From Liolophura sinensis (lineage: Eukaryota; Mollusca; Polyplacophora; Chitonida; Chitonidae), in assembly GCF_032854445.1 (NCBI RefSeq), contig NC_088307.1, forward strand, positions 19,482,017 through 19,546,016: a DNA stretch of 64,000 bases, written 5' to 3'. The position numbers and the translations under genes were made by a program. Below are positions 1-11,490 of this stretch, one piece after another. Position 1 is the first letter of the stretch; every line of letters starts with the position of its first letter. The notes beneath the pieces are model-generated. The model saw only the letters and a list, made by a program, of their open reading frames with translations. It was not told where the DNA came from and searched no databases.

Positions 1-132
1 GTGAGGTTAATCTGCGAACACCTGTAAGGAAATGAATGCGGTTTATGACAAAAGAAGTGAAATAATGTTACTCAGAGTATGATTAGCGTCGTTAGACAAG
101 AAAAGTAACGGTAGATTGCAGTAATGTACTGA

Positions 133-395
133 GGGGCTTCCGTGGCCGAGTAATTAGCGTGCTAGCGCTGAAGGCTTGGAAGCTTCTCACCAATGCGATC
201 GCTGTGAGTTCAAGGTCACCCCATGCTGACTTCCTCACCCGTCGTGCGTGGGAGAGTCTCCCAACCACCTGCGGCTGGTCGTGGGTTTTCTCCGGGCTCT
301 GCTCGGTTCCATCCCATTATATTGCTGACCGCCGTTATATTTGAAAATATTCTAGAGTACGACGTAAAATACCAGTGAAACCAATAATAAATACG
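133..395 (+). mobile_element. tRNA-derived SINE, near full length, diverged
   Basis: The left end is a tRNA-like pol III head. It has an A-box-like stretch (GTGGCCGAGTAATTAGC, near 142) and a B-box-like GAGTTCAAGGTCACC (near 206). The body with the words CTGCGG, GGTCGTGGGTTT and GCTCTGCTCGG follows, then the 3' core (TATTCTAGAGTACGACGTAAA, near 348) and a short A/T tail. The same parts in the same order recur throughout the window. An open frame of 61 codons inside it is accidental. No clear target-site duplication is visible. It resembles molluscan V-SINE elements from memory. Confidence 0.8.
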
Positions 396-516
396 TGTAT
401 TGATTGCGTGAATTTGGTGTCACTGGTGTCATAGTGACCGTGCAGCACAAGGGATGTGATAATGATATAGTAAACGGATAATTTCTGGGATGATAATGCT
501 AAATAATCCTTATCTG

Positions 517-1267
517 CCATTATCAGGATCAGTACTTTAATACATCCCCACCATTAGACACATTATCAGATGTTCAGATAACACGTACATGTCATTACAT
601 CTGTTATCAGAATCCATCATGTACGCCAGAGCATGCATGATAACAATCCTCAAACCATTCTGATAACAAGTGCTGATAACACCCACTTGCAGTGACATAA
701 TGTCAATATGGCGTCCACATGTATACAACATGGAATGCATTATGGAGATCAGTAAGACGTTGTGATAAAAAGAACACGCCATTAAATGCATTATCGGGGT
801 CAATAAAATGTGATATAAAGAACACGTCATTAAGTGCATTATCAAGGTCAATAAAATGTGATAAAAAGAACATGTCATTAAATGCATTATCGGGATCAAT
901 AAGATGTGATAACAAGCACACGCCATTAAATGTAAAACGAAAATCATTAAAACATTATTATCACACGTGCACGCCATTACACGTACTATCAGGATTAGTT
1001 CTGACAACAAGCTCAAACCATTGCGTGTATTACCACGATAAATGTCTTGTTCCGAATGACCAGGCAGACACCGCAATGGTACGCATCATGAATGTCATTA
1101 TGGTGCCTTGCTATCACACGGACGCCATATGCAGACCAGCCATAAGGTCTGAAAACCAGTAAGATATTCTGATAGCGTTAACACACCATTGGGTCCATAG
1201 GCTATCAGGTTCAGTGAGACATTCTGATAACAAGTGCCCGCCATTATATGCATTATGAAGATCATTA
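517..1267. repeat. Degenerate 48-bp minisatellite, left part
   Basis: The unit is about 48 bp, built from GTGATAA, a short spacer, ACACGCCATTA, ATGCATTATC, and GGGTCAATAA or variants. It is clearest at 755-935, where three units are nearly identical. Outside that it decays but keeps the GATAACA...GCCATTA...ATTATCAGGATCA rhythm. Open frames of 147 (+) and 179 (-) codons in this stretch follow from the unit length being divisible by three; I do not call them genes. The array continues at 1500 after an inserted MITE. Confidence 0.8.
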
Positions 1268-1497
1268 CACAAAAAAAAATAACCTGTTAATATTAACAGA
1301 AAATGTGTTGCCTGATTGATGTCAGAATGTATTCTGTTGTTATCATATTCAACGTAATATCCTGTAAGTGTTGAATCAATTTATTTTGAATTAACGGAAT
1401 AAACAAATGCTATATTTAACGGTATAATCTGTTCAAAATATTCTAGCATCACTCAAATAACAGACTTGTTGAATTTAACAGATTATTTTTTTTAGAC
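1268..1497 (-). mobile_element. Mariner-like MITE, copy 1 (intact, TA duplication)
   Basis: The element is 230 bp with terminal inverted repeats. The left end reads CAC, an A run, then TAACCTGTTAATATTAACAG. The right end reads TTGAATTTAACAGATTA, a T run, then AGAC. The inverted similarity continues inward (GATTGATGTCAGAAT against ATTCTAGCATCACTC). It is flanked by TA at 1266-1267 and 1498-1499. Removing it with one TA rejoins the two halves of a minisatellite unit, which confirms both ends. There is no transposase, so it is non-autonomous. TA targets and this size suggest the Tc1/mariner group. Three more copies are in the window in the opposite orientation. Confidence 0.85.
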
Positions 1498-1499
1498 TA

Positions 1500-1672
1500 A
1501 GATATTCTGATGTCACATGAATGCCATTATATGTAACATGAAGATAACTGAGATGTTCTGATAACACCTGCAAATCATTATATGCAACATGAAGATCACT
1601 GAGATGTTATGATAACACGTGTACGCCATTATATGTAACATGAAGATGTTATGATAGACAGTGCTAGGATCC
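1500..1672. repeat. Minisatellite, right part
   Basis: This continues the array left of the MITE with a related unit of about 56 bp: GATGTTCTGATAACAC, then GCCATTATATGTAACATGAAGAT. Three units are clear. The internal words ATTATATG and CATGAAGATCACTGAG make them closest to the last units before the MITE (1230-1265). Confidence 0.75.
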
Positions 1673-2913
1673 ACATTCTGATTGGCTGAGCTGTACATAC
1701 GTCCATATTCGTCATTGTGCTAGTTGTTGTTGTTGTATATACATCATAACTTGTTCCTCAGCGGGGCTATGTCGATCTCGCAAAGTAGATTATACAAATG
1801 AGACATATGTGATATATTGGTATGAATACATTGCCATATTTACGAAAGAGCGCCTACAGGGGAATCAAAATTAAATACAACTGGAAAAGCTCATTTGCGT
1901 TCAGTTTCGTATATTTCAAATATATGCGCAGCTCATTGTGGAAATATTCTATATAGAGTCTTTCAGCCTTATCTAGTTCACTGAATTGACACTTTCGTCG
2001 TCAGAAAAGAGACCTGCTGTTGTTTGCATCCAGATGGAGCTATTGTATCAAAATGCAAAACCGGGTATCTCGTCTGCTTGTCATAACCAGGTGTTGCCTG
2101 CAAACTGGAGCCTGCAGCATTCCAACATAGGTTGTTGCTTGCCCTCGGTTAGTAGCGTAAACAACTGCACGTGAACCTCTTCCCACATTATTTTCGCTCT
2201 GACGATATTCCCCGTGATAAACATATTCTGTTCAAATGACTAATGAAAAGTTCACGCTGACTGTAATATAGCATATCTTTGCTGCCGGTGTTATATTTGT
2301 GATAAAATCGTACCCATTGACAATTATAAAGGTACATTAATAGTAATTTAGGCCTAGTTTTTAACTGAGATATGTTTTGTTTTCCTTTTAGTTGTGATTA
2401 TTTATTTCCCTGCTAATTCTATAAAGAAGAAAATTCGTTGTAAGTGAGGAACTCTAGAATGTACTAGTATACAGCTTTCTGTAAATTCATTATGGGTACT
2501 GTTTAGTGGCAAACGCGTACGTTTAAACAGTGCATACTTCAACCAATTTAAATTCATAAGAAAATTTAAAAATCCTATTTTGTCGGTTAAATCTATATAT
2601 GTTTAGGTGTTCGGTGTAAAGAGTAGATATACGTGCTTCTGTCGATTGGCAAGCGCCGGCCTTGCCCTTCGTTGAGAGACATATGATTCGTTTGCGTGAC
2701 TTTGCATACAGAGGACAAATCAGTGATTTTTTTCTTTCATGTTTTATTTTGGCGCTGGCGTTTATCACCAACGATTTGTGTTGTGGAGCTGTGAAAAAGT
2801 ATCCCAAGTTAAGATTCTTGGTTGTGTCATGCCACAAACCCTACGATTTATGCACAAGTAAACCGTGAAAGGAATTAAAACTCACTCCATTTGCCAAACG
2901 AGAAGAAAAGATT
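1673..2913. other. Unannotated stretch
   Basis: Single-copy-looking A/T-rich DNA with a short TTG triplet run near 1722-1734. Small open frames (62-104 codons, for example 2523-2837 on the minus strand) resemble nothing I know and lack convincing splice signals. I see no gene or repeat here. Confidence 0.5.
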
Positions 2914-3187
2914 ATCTATTTATTTATTTGATTGTTGTTTTACCCCATACTCAAAGAATGTTTCACTTATACAAGGGCGGTCAGCATTATGGTGAGTGGA
3001 AACCGGGCAGGACCCGCGGGAAACCCACGATCACCCGCAGGTTGCTGGCAGAACTTCTCGGGTTTGGTCGGAGATTAAGCCAGCATAAGCTGGACTATTA
3101 CTCACAGCGTCCGCATTGGTGGGAGGCTCCTGGGTCATTACGTCGCACTAGCGTGCGAACTCCCTCGACCTTGTCTTTGTGAAGCCG
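2914..3187 (-). mobile_element. SINE, near full length
   Basis: In reverse orientation it runs from a TATTTATTTATTTGATT tail through the 3' core (ACTCAAAGAATGTTTCACTTAT), the body (GGTGAGTGGAAACCGGGCAG), a CACCCGCAGGTTGCTGGCAG segment, and a tRNA-like head (ACTCACAGCGTCCGCATTGG, then CACTAGCGTGCG). The first bases of the head are diverged. The 105-codon plus-strand frame through it is a SINE translation. Confidence 0.85.
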
Positions 3188-3200
3188 GAACGTATCCTGC

Positions 3201-3386
3201 TATTGTAACAGATTATTCTGACAAATATACACACATTTTATATGAATTCAACACAAAGATTCTATTAAGCTAACAGAAAATTATGTTGAGTATAACACCG
3301 TATTATGTTAAAATGAGAGAATACATTCTGCCATAACTCAAACAACAGACTTTCTGTTAAAATTGACAGATTAATTTTTTTGAGTT
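3201..3386 (+). mobile_element. Mariner-like MITE, copy 2, left end missing
   Basis: The internal part (TAACAGATTATTCTGACAAA, then ATATGAATTCAACACAAAG) and the right terminal repeat (CAAACAACAGACTTTCTGTT, then GACAGATTAATTTTTTTGAG) match copies 3 and 4. About 40 bp of the left terminus is absent. It begins directly after the SINE at 2914-3187, so a deletion or the SINE insertion may have removed that end. Confidence 0.75.
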
Positions 3387-3546
3387 TACTGTTCATATGT
3401 ACAACGTGGCGATATAATGCTACTACCAGGGTTTAGTATGAGCAACAGCCTAGCTAAGAAAGGACCGGAATGCGCAAGTGTTAGCTACGGTGACCATACT
3501 TGATGTTGAACCCTGATCTTTCTCTTGTAGCTGTCGTTCAATCGGT

Positions 3547-3567
3547 CCATCAATCAATCAATCAATG
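3547..3567. repeat. (ATCA)n microsatellite
   Basis: About five ATCA units. The tail of a second SINE family at 57650 has the same motif, but no SINE body can be recognised to the left here. Confidence 0.6.
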
Positions 3568-6104
3568 GATTAATCGATTAAAACAATCCATTTATCAATC
3601 AGTGATATCAGGGGCGATTTAAACTACATTTTTGCGTTCTACTTCTAAAACGTCCTAATGCATGTTATACTTTGCCTTCAAAGTTTATGTCAAAGTGCCG
3701 TTGATATGCATAACGATCTTTGAACTGTTTGACATGAATTTAAGTAAATCATGTAAGTACTACATTATTCACGTTGGAACTCATTGTAAGTCTGGCTTAA
3801 TAGAGGGGTGTTATTCCTCCAAAGAGCCGTCAGTGTTTATCTCTGTGCGTCAGGCATATCTGACAACATCGCGAGCGTCGTGTCGAACCACCCGCGGATT
3901 GCAGTCAGCGATCGTTAAGGGATATATTGATACTTCATTATAACGGTTAGTGGTCGACAGTTAGGCCCTCAAGGATGCCGTCGTGTGTACAGCCGACCAA
4001 GCGAAAAATAATTCTGGTCACCAAGTCAAATAATCAAGGAAAAATTGATTTGGTGAAAGGAGAAAGGTTATATGAGGAGGAAAAAATCCAGGCATTTTCC
4101 CCCCGTTATATTTCTCTCTCTCTTTTTTTTTAAGGGTGGTCTCTGGACGTGCTGGGTACTTCCCGTGATTGATGGCTAGGAACATGTCCGCGTGATGCTC
4201 TTTGACGTCTGCTCATTCAAAAACTTCGCGAGACATGACTTTTACTCCGGGATCTTTCCTTAAAATGGATAAAGCCAGCGATTGAACGTTGAAAATACAA
4301 TTTAACGGATCGATTTACAAGCCGACGATTTCTCTACAGCGTGTAGATATGTGGGGGGATAAATGAGAGCGCGGGCCTAACAGAAAGCCATGCGACACGA
4401 TCATTGGTTTACCCTCCGCAATACTCCGTTGGGCAACACGTTCAGGTCTTAAACACACAGTAAATATTGTTCAAAAGTCGATTGTTCTCAGACTATACAT
4501 ATCAAATCAACCTAACAGTCGGTTGGAAATTGATCGACAAGAAGGTTGAATGTTGATAGTCGAACGGCAGACCGTACCCAAGGGCCTGATCAAGCCGACG
4601 GCTCCACTTCAGCGCCGAGATGATCATCAAAGCCAGTGGCTCTGACGGAAATTTTAGATTTAGTATAGGCTTTCCGAAATCACGAGAGTCGCGGTGCATG
4701 ATGAAGATGATGTTTAATAAGAGAAAAGGACATGTTCCACGAGGAGTACTTAGTCCGAGACCGTCTTAAACCTAACTGCCACGCGTCTCCACATATAATT
4801 AGTGTTGTCTGGGTACGGGACAAATTCATCATTCTGATCCTGTGTAACCGAGGGTCGTTTTTGTGCACTATAGGCCTCCCTAGTATTCCTTTCCTATTCC
4901 TATTTTCTCGTCTATCATCCGCCATGCCTTTTGTCTTTGACCCCCCCCTCCCCCGCCTCACCCCCTTCCTTCCTTGTCTCTTAAGCTTCATGATATTGAG
5001 GAGAAAATTCTTGAGGACTCAATAAAGCACTGACGAAAAAGATCAAACAAGTATTATCCGTCTCTGGAGGCTATATAGGCAAAGGATGAACTCGGATGAA
5101 TTTGGATTTACTGCGTCGTGTAGACGTTAATATTGTTAAGATGATTTATACAGCAACTCTGTCAAGACATTTTCAGTCATGTGTAGATCCGTGTATCTCA
5201 AAGTGTATCGCTACTTTTAACAATTTTGTTCACCTTAAAAGGTATATACGATGTGTTTACCCTTGTCACCCAGAGTGATGCGGGTATGCATTATGTTAGT
5301 ACCATGCTTAGTAGGCTCAACCACTTGTCCGAGCAGACGATTTTCCTCACGGAAACCACTTTTCGTTTCTATCGCACACTGCCCATCTTCCGCCTGGCAC
5401 TTGCCCTAAGAGCCACCACCGTTCCACCGATCTTCTCCAGCCCTATTTGCTCTTAATTTGCACTGTTACACAGAAACACTCCCGGTCAAAAAGGCTGACT
5501 ACCAGCCACCAAGCCCCTAGATCAAATTCTAAGCCGACACGTGATTGGTCCTCGGTGTTTTTTTTATATTCTGCAGCCGTAATTGAAACCGATGGGGTCG
5601 TTTTTAGCCCCAGTGTAGTGATGAATTCCTACCGTAATGATCCATTTCGGATATCCCTCTTCCTCTTCAGGAACATACGATACACCTCCCCCCCCCCACG
5701 CCCCACCGCTTTCCTCTCACCCCCCCCCCCCCACCCCCAGTCAGCCTATACCCTGCTAAGCAGAGCTGTAGCGTTTTTGACGAAATACAGTTCCAGAACT
5801 CTTAACGTCATGTCCGCCATCTTGGATTCACAGAGAATCGTTTGTTGTTGAACAACGCTGCCTGAAGATATATACCGGTGTTCTGTGCTTTGTTTTGTTT
5901 TTGCCTTTTGCTGTTTTTTTTTTTTGACTCTGCAATGTCTGTGGACTATTTATTCGTGTTTTTTTTTTGCGGGCGATGCAACATGTCGCAAGGAAAATAA
6001 ACAACAGTATAGACAGACATGAACTGTAAAACTAGCGGCATGTAGGTGTCAACATTTCGACGTGGCAAGAGTAGCAAATAAATCGCAGACAGACAAACAG
6101 AGAA
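3568..6104. other. Unannotated stretch with pyrimidine-rich tracts
   Basis: No gene recognised. It holds a CT-rich run near 4100-4132, C-rich tracts at 4940-4985 and 5687-5739, and T runs at 5911-5925 and 5959-5968. The 100- to 134-codon frames at 4680-4991 (-) and 5447-5851 (+) run through low-complexity pyrimidine DNA and show no domain. Confidence 0.5.
5687..5739. repeat. C-rich low-complexity tract
   Basis: Two near-uninterrupted C runs (about 10 and 14 C) separated by ACGCCCCACCGCTTTCCTCTCA. It could form an i-motif, or a G-quadruplex on the other strand. Confidence 0.8.
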
Positions 6105-6190
6105 CGATTCACATGAAAGAGTGTTTCACCAGTTACGTGCCAACTATCGCACTATCGTCACTGCCCTGGTTTTACTCTGTATGCTGTATG
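6105..6190 (-). repeat. Dispersed repeat family B, partial copy
   Basis: It contains GTGTTTCACCAGTTACGTGC, CAACTATCGCACTATCGTCA, then CTGCCCTGGTTTTACTCTGT. This is the reverse complement of the core seen at 26232 and 32010. It is truncated on both sides relative to the longest copies. Confidence 0.7.
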
Positions 6191-8335
6191 TCTTTAATTA
6201 TAGTTTATATTCCCGTGTATGAATCAGTATTTGACCGATTCATATGGAACAGTGTTTCAAAATTCTTAAGTAATGACTAATAAAAAAAAAAACCCGATAG
6301 AAGAGTTAATCGGTTGAAAAAAATAAGTGAAAACTATTGCTCCATTTCATATGGTTCTTTAAAAATTCGAAAGTTTTATTTGACCAGGGAAGTGTTTTGT
6401 TCTCTTTCTGGAATCAGTTTTTCTACGAGCGTAGATTTCTTGCCTTGCGACCAAGTTTACTATGCATACCTATATATAGGGTTGTAAAGTTTAACTTTCG
6501 ACTCAAGGGACGTTTGGAAGGTTTACACAGAATTTAATGTAGCTTTCCGACAAAGACGTCGTCTAATTACTCTCACTGTTCTTGTTTCAAGCAGGTTGAA
6601 AGTGTGCATCACACAGGGTAAGGCTTTGTGTTTGTTAAGAGAACAATGAAGTAAATTAACGAGCAAGGTAATCCGAAACAACGGGCCCCCGTGCTAATTT
6701 AAGGCTTGTAACAGAGTCTTTGAACAGCTATTTTGTGGAGATGAATTACCGTAAATAAGCAGCGAGGCCAAAAGAAGGCTACGACTAAAAAGGTGGTAAG
6801 GAACAATTTACGCTCGTCGAGCAAACCATACACTACAAACCTTGAACCACGCTATATCAGCGCCTGAGAATGAGAGATACTTATATGTACTGAGTGTGTT
6901 TCTCCACATCGTATTGGCCTATATATGCACGCTTAGATCAAGTACGACGTACATGGTTGTATAGGTGTGCTAAATTATGCATATGCCAAATGGCAATAAG
7001 CCCAGCATTATATATGCCATACACTACGCTCTGGGCCATATACTCTACTCTCCCTCCCCATTACCCAGTTCCCCCGCACCCTTACCATTTCCCTCTCTTG
7101 CCCAGTCATCTCACCCTCACCTCACCCTCTTTTGATCAGGGCGAATAGCCGAACGACACTTTGTGATAAACCCAGCTACGTGCATCTCGTACGCGGTCAC
7201 GTGATAACCTTCGAGATAATTATCTATGGCCCAAAGCGGTTGTCAGCAGGGTGAGATGAACACAGGGATGATAGAAAATGATGGTAATAATGTAACATCT
7301 AAGGAATAAGAATGCATGTATATGAAAGTATATGTACATTATATATGTATGCATATGCAATGAAAAAATAGGCAAGTATAGACTATACAACTATAGCTGA
7401 TATGTGCCCGTTGTTTTTATTCAACTTGACCTTATTCCACATATATTCAAAAAAATCGGCTGACAGTTTAATCTAAGCTGTGAATTCATTTCAGTTGGAT
7501 TTGTGTAAGTCTAATTTGATCAAATTATTCTGAGATTTCCGTTGGAGAGTGTAAGGTTATTTACCTCTGTTACTAGAGATTTAGAATTTTCTATGAGTTA
7601 TTCTCCCCTGTTTTCCTATAACCTTATTTACCTCTATTTCAAGAGAGGTAGATTTCCGTTGTGGAACACTGTCTTTTGTATGCCACAAGCCATATTTATT
7701 GATTATGATTAATTTCCATTAAACGGGAAAGGGATTGCGTGAAGAAATGCACACATTCGCATGATTTTTTTACTTTGCCAGATATATAAGTTTCCGAAGG
7801 GAATATTGTTTGAGTCACCTGTATTGCAAGTAGGTTTTTTTCCACAAAAGAATCCACAAAAGAATATTTCTATTTGTTTCTGTTGCAAAATACGTGAATT
7901 TCCGCTAAGAAATATGCGTATATCGTGGAAGAGAAGCGGCTTTGATATATAAAGTGGTATACGTAATGGACTTTCGTTTTGGAGATTAAAGCTCGTACAT
8001 ATCAGGCGCATACTTTCTCAAATTGCGATGTTCTTGTATTGACCGGTAGACACGATGCTGTCAATTATTTATAGTAACAAGTAGGATTGCGAGTGGAAGA
8101 TAATATCACTCATACAAAACAACCAAGGAGTTTTTGTTTCTTGTTAACGAGATAGCCGTTGTTGTCCTGGAGGTTGCTTATGGTTACAGTAACAAACTGT
8201 GACAAATTACTAATACAGTACTCCAGAGGGATCGTTGCCTCGTGGTTCGTTGCCTTTATTGGAATCCCTGTGTCACGCAGATACCTCTGGTAGTGATGCA
8301 ATATGATTTATATTATACCTTCATTATGCCTTCTA
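6191..8335. other. Unannotated stretch
   Basis: No gene recognised. It contains a pyrimidine-rich block (7030-7135), an ATATGT-rich patch (7315-7365), and an imperfect direct duplication of about 70 bp (AAGGTTATTTACCTCTGTTA near 7551, against AACCTTATTTACCTCTATTT near 7620). The overlapping 100-codon (-) and 63-codon (+) frames near 7709-8011 lie in A/T-rich DNA without exon signals. Confidence 0.5.
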
Positions 8336-8453
8336 ATTATTACACCATGTCACATTATTACAGAATGTTGCATTATTACACCGTGTTACATTGTTACACC
8401 ATGATACATTATTACACCATGTTACATTATTACACCATGTTACATTTTTACAT
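8336..8453. repeat. 18-bp tandem repeat
   Basis: About six to seven units of TACACCATGTTACATTAT with a few substitutions. Because 18 is divisible by three, both strands stay open and give repetitive peptides, which are not genes. Confidence 0.9.
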
Positions 8454-8543
8454 GTAGCCCATGTAAATAAATAATCACTGTACTTTGCAATACCATAGGA
8501 GCGGATGTTGATGCTATTTAACGTTAACGACATACATTGACAA

Positions 8544-8630
8544 AAGACCGGATTTCACCGGTTACGTCTGACTAATTTGCCAACTATCACACTATCGTGG
8601 CTGCTCTAGGTTTACTCTATATTCTGCAGT
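8544..8630 (-). repeat. Dispersed repeat family B, partial copy
   Basis: GGATTTCACCGGTTACGTCT, TTTGCCAACTATCACACTAT, then CGTGGCTGCTCTAGGTTTAC match the family B core closely. There is a small insertion after GTTACGTCT. Confidence 0.75.
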
Positions 8631-8990
8631 ATTATTGATATTATTAATATTGTATCGATTTTTTTTCCTTTCAAATGGCTAATTTTAATGACCTTATAAC
8701 TCAAACGAAGATTTTGTAATTAATAACCTATATGTTGAATCGCTCCAATGATGAACAATGATAATTCTCTGTACCATGTATGGACGTTTTAATTTCTGGA
8801 ATTATGGTGTATGTTTCTGTTGTAAATCATCACTTAGTAACATTTTGGGAAAGATCCGGTGTATCGATTAAAAACATGCCATAAATTCACTGGTATCCCG
8901 CGCAAGATATTTGTTAATTTCGTTTTCTGATTCTTCGCCAAGACAGTTCTAAGATCATTATGTAAAAAGCAACTCCTGATTTTACTTACG

Positions 8991-9133
8991 TTTATTTATT
9001 TATTTGATTGGTGTTTTACGTAGTGCTCAAGAATATTTCATTTATACGACACAGACCAGCGTGATGGTGAGAGGAAACCGGACAGCGCACGGTGGGAACC
9101 AACGACCACCAACGGGTTGCTGTCAGACCGATT
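8991..9133 (-). mobile_element. SINE, 5'-truncated
   Basis: The TTTATTTATTTATTTGATTG tail is followed by the 3' core (GTGCTCAAGAATATTTCATT) and body words (GGTGAGAGGAAACCGGACAG). The tRNA-like head is missing. Similarity ends around GTTGCTGTCAGACC. Confidence 0.8.
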
Positions 9134-9630
9134 CTGGTCACCTGTATGGTTGGTAAACACAGACAAAGTCCTAGGCAAAATCTGCAATCTGGACACGTAC
9201 AAGCCTCCCAAGCTGTACAGTGCCATCTACGTCAAGGCGTCCGCCACGTATATGCATAAACAAGGTTGTGGTAATCGTCAGGCATCACGATCTCTCACCA
9301 TCGATAGGTTAGCTATCACATCTGTAATGGAACACACACATTTTGGCGAAATATCTTGCCAGTTTGTGGGTCGAGCCTGTGTCAGCCTGTGCTCAATAAT
9401 TCAATACAGAAACGTCGGATGGTAGTTACGCTGCCTCTCGTTATAGTGCTGGTCTTGTCCTTTCCATCGTGGCATCATCCGCCAGTGATAGCGTCGAGAG
9501 GTTCTCTTGGCGAGGCCACCCAACCCACCTGCACGAGCTCAAGACAGCGTCTCAGCCGCAGGCGCTCAGGCATTGGTGACAGTCTCCTCCACGGTACACT
9601 TTTATGTCGCTTTACGCCTGGGGACCAGGC
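9134..9630. other. Unannotated stretch
   Basis: Relatively G/C-rich. Overlapping frames (102 and 110 codons on +) show no domain. Nothing firm to call. Confidence 0.4.
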
Positions 9631-9786
9631 ACATTTATCTCGGAAACAAAACACATTTATCTCGAAAACAAAACACATTTATCTCTGAAATTTAAGAAAA
9701 CATTTATCTCTGAAATAAAAACATTTATCTCGAAAACAAAAGACATTTGTCTCGGAAAGAAAACACATTTATCTCGGAAACAAAAC
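9631..9786. repeat. 22-bp tandem repeat (ACATTTATCTC unit)
   Basis: Seven units of ACATTTATCTCGGAAACAAA plus AC, with indels in the middle units. One further isolated unit is at 10131-10153 (ACACATTTATCCCAGAAATA), about 350 bp away. Confidence 0.9.
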
Positions 9787-10130
9787 CGATATCAGTATAG
9801 TGTATCAAGCAGCTGTGTTCAACACAGGTACTCCCGCCAGTTCAGTTCTCCTGCCTGAGTATTTATTGACTAGCAGATTTAGTTGGAGTTTTAAGCCGTA
9901 CGTAAAAATCTTCTACTAAAAGGACGATACCTAGAGTTATGGCCACATGAAACTGCCCATAGCCAACAGGAAACCAAACGCCTGTCAACAATACCGAGAT
10001 AAAGGGGGACCTGAGCCAGTGAGAGAGCTTGATTCCAGTGATTGATCTCATTGATACTTAACCTACCAGTTTCTCTGTTTTTTTTACTGATTTGTTTGGC
10101 AAGAAGAACGGCTAAAATGTATGCAGCTTG

Positions 10131-10153
10131 AAACACATTTATCCCAGAAATAT
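10131..10153. repeat. Detached unit of the 9631 tandem array
   Basis: AAACACATTTATCCCAGAAA matches the unit of the array at 9631-9786. The 345 bp between them looks unrelated, so an insertion or rearrangement may have split the array. Confidence 0.6.
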
Positions 10154-10989
10154 AAAAAAACACGTCTGTATTTAGACGAATGAGTCAGTGCTTTGGATGT
10201 TTGGTTCGATTTATATTTGTTGATAGCATTAAAGGCAATCACCCCAATTTCGCTAATAATTGTTTGTGTACATCAGGATTTGTCGACGATTGGGTTACAA
10301 AATCCCTTTCCTCCAATTTCCCAATTATCAAGAAACGCTTTGAAAAACAAACGTTTTAATAAAATTCTAACCTGTTTGTTTTATTGCCACAGGCTGGGAG
10401 TTTCTTCCATGCCACGAAGGTCAGTTTATTGCTGTATTACTGTGTAGTAGATTTCCAGGGATTTGAATAAGCAGGAGGGTGGGGGCATTTTGTTGGGCCA
10501 TCAGTGGTAATCATCACGCTTCAAGTCCGTTTCTTAGGGCGACGAAATACCGCATAACCCGATGATTGTTTTTGAATAACCGCTTCATCAGTACCCGAGC
10601 ATGTGTTTGTCGGCTCCACAAAGTGCACGCGCCTTTCGCATTCAAGTGTTATGTATTAACACCAATTCTCTCCCTTGGCGGAGCTCTTCATGTCGAGCAG
10701 GTGTTCGTTCGCTTGGAATTTATTGCAACGGAATACATTTGAATTGCTAAACGGAGCTGACATCTGGTTGTTCGGGAAGACGAGTTGGAATTGTCACCGG
10801 ACGAAGACATTATTTTCCTCTCTTTATTGCATTTTAAACCGTTTAGGAAGCGACTAAGTGAAATCTTGCATTTGCTGCTTATTTAAAAGGTTGTTGGAAT
10901 AAAGGGTAAACTGACTGATCGACTCAATAGCCTAAATATTCATTATATTTTGGACGAACGAGGGAGACCTTTCTTTGTTTCAGTTTGTC
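10154..10989. other. Unannotated stretch
   Basis: No gene or repeat recognised. The small frames (84 codons at 10193, 60 at 10675) carry no motif. Confidence 0.5.
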
Positions 10990-11225
10990 GCCCAATCAGT
11001 CAGGTAAGCCAACTCAACCAACCAGGCTTCCCCCCACTCAGCCAGACAGGCAACCAGTTTAACCAGTCAATATAATGCTTAACCAGTCTCTTTATCATCC
11101 AGACAGTCAGGCAACCAGTTTAACCTGTCAGTTTATCACTCAACCAGGAGGATAACCGGGTTAAACAGTCCATTTACCATGTACTTAACCAGTCTAACTA
11201 CAATCCAGACAGTCAGATGCCCATA
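10990..11225. repeat. Degenerate tandem repeat (CCAGACAGTCAGGCAACC words)
   Basis: Words such as CCAGACAGTCAGGCAACCAG, TTTAACCAGTC and CTTAACCAGTCT recur at about 55- to 105-bp spacing. They suggest a decayed higher-order minisatellite. It ends just before the SINE at 11266. Confidence 0.6.
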
Positions 11226-11265
11226 TAAGTCACCAACACTTAAAAATGTCACCAACACAGTTGCA

Positions 11266-11424
11266 GTGAGTTCCTCTTCGGCCATACGTGGTAATGTCTG
11301 CCGGCAACGTGCGGATGCTCTTGGGGTTCCTTCGGGTTCTACCCGGTTTCCTCCCACCGTAATGCTGACCGCTGTCGTATAAGTGAAATGTTCTTGAGTA
11401 TGGCGTCAAATACCAAATCAAATC
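11266..11424 (+). mobile_element. SINE, 5'-truncated
   Basis: It begins in the body (CGGCCATACGTGGTAATGTC) and runs through CGGTTTCCTCCCACCGTAAT, CTGACCGCTGTCGTATAAGT and TTCTTGAGTATGGCG to a (CAAAT)/(AAAT)n tail. The tRNA-like head is absent. Confidence 0.85.
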
Positions 11425-11490
11425 AAATAAATAAATAAATAAATAAATAAATATATAAATATATAAATATATAAATATATAAATATATGA
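11424..11490. repeat. (AAAT)n followed by (ATATAAAT)n
   Basis: The SINE tail passes from AAAT units into an eight-base ATATAAAT array. This looks like tail slippage after insertion. Confidence 0.85.

Noticed and set aside
537-1162. Open frames of 179 (-) and 147 (+) codons with repetitive peptides
   Set aside because: They lie in a 48-bp minisatellite; both strands are open because the period is divisible by three.
5447-5851. 134-codon proline-rich frame
   Set aside because: Proline content comes from the C-rich tract at 5687-5739.
8336-8453. Regular spaced repeats considered as a CRISPR-like array
   Set aside because: Uniform 18-bp head-to-tail units without unique spacers, in a eukaryotic context.
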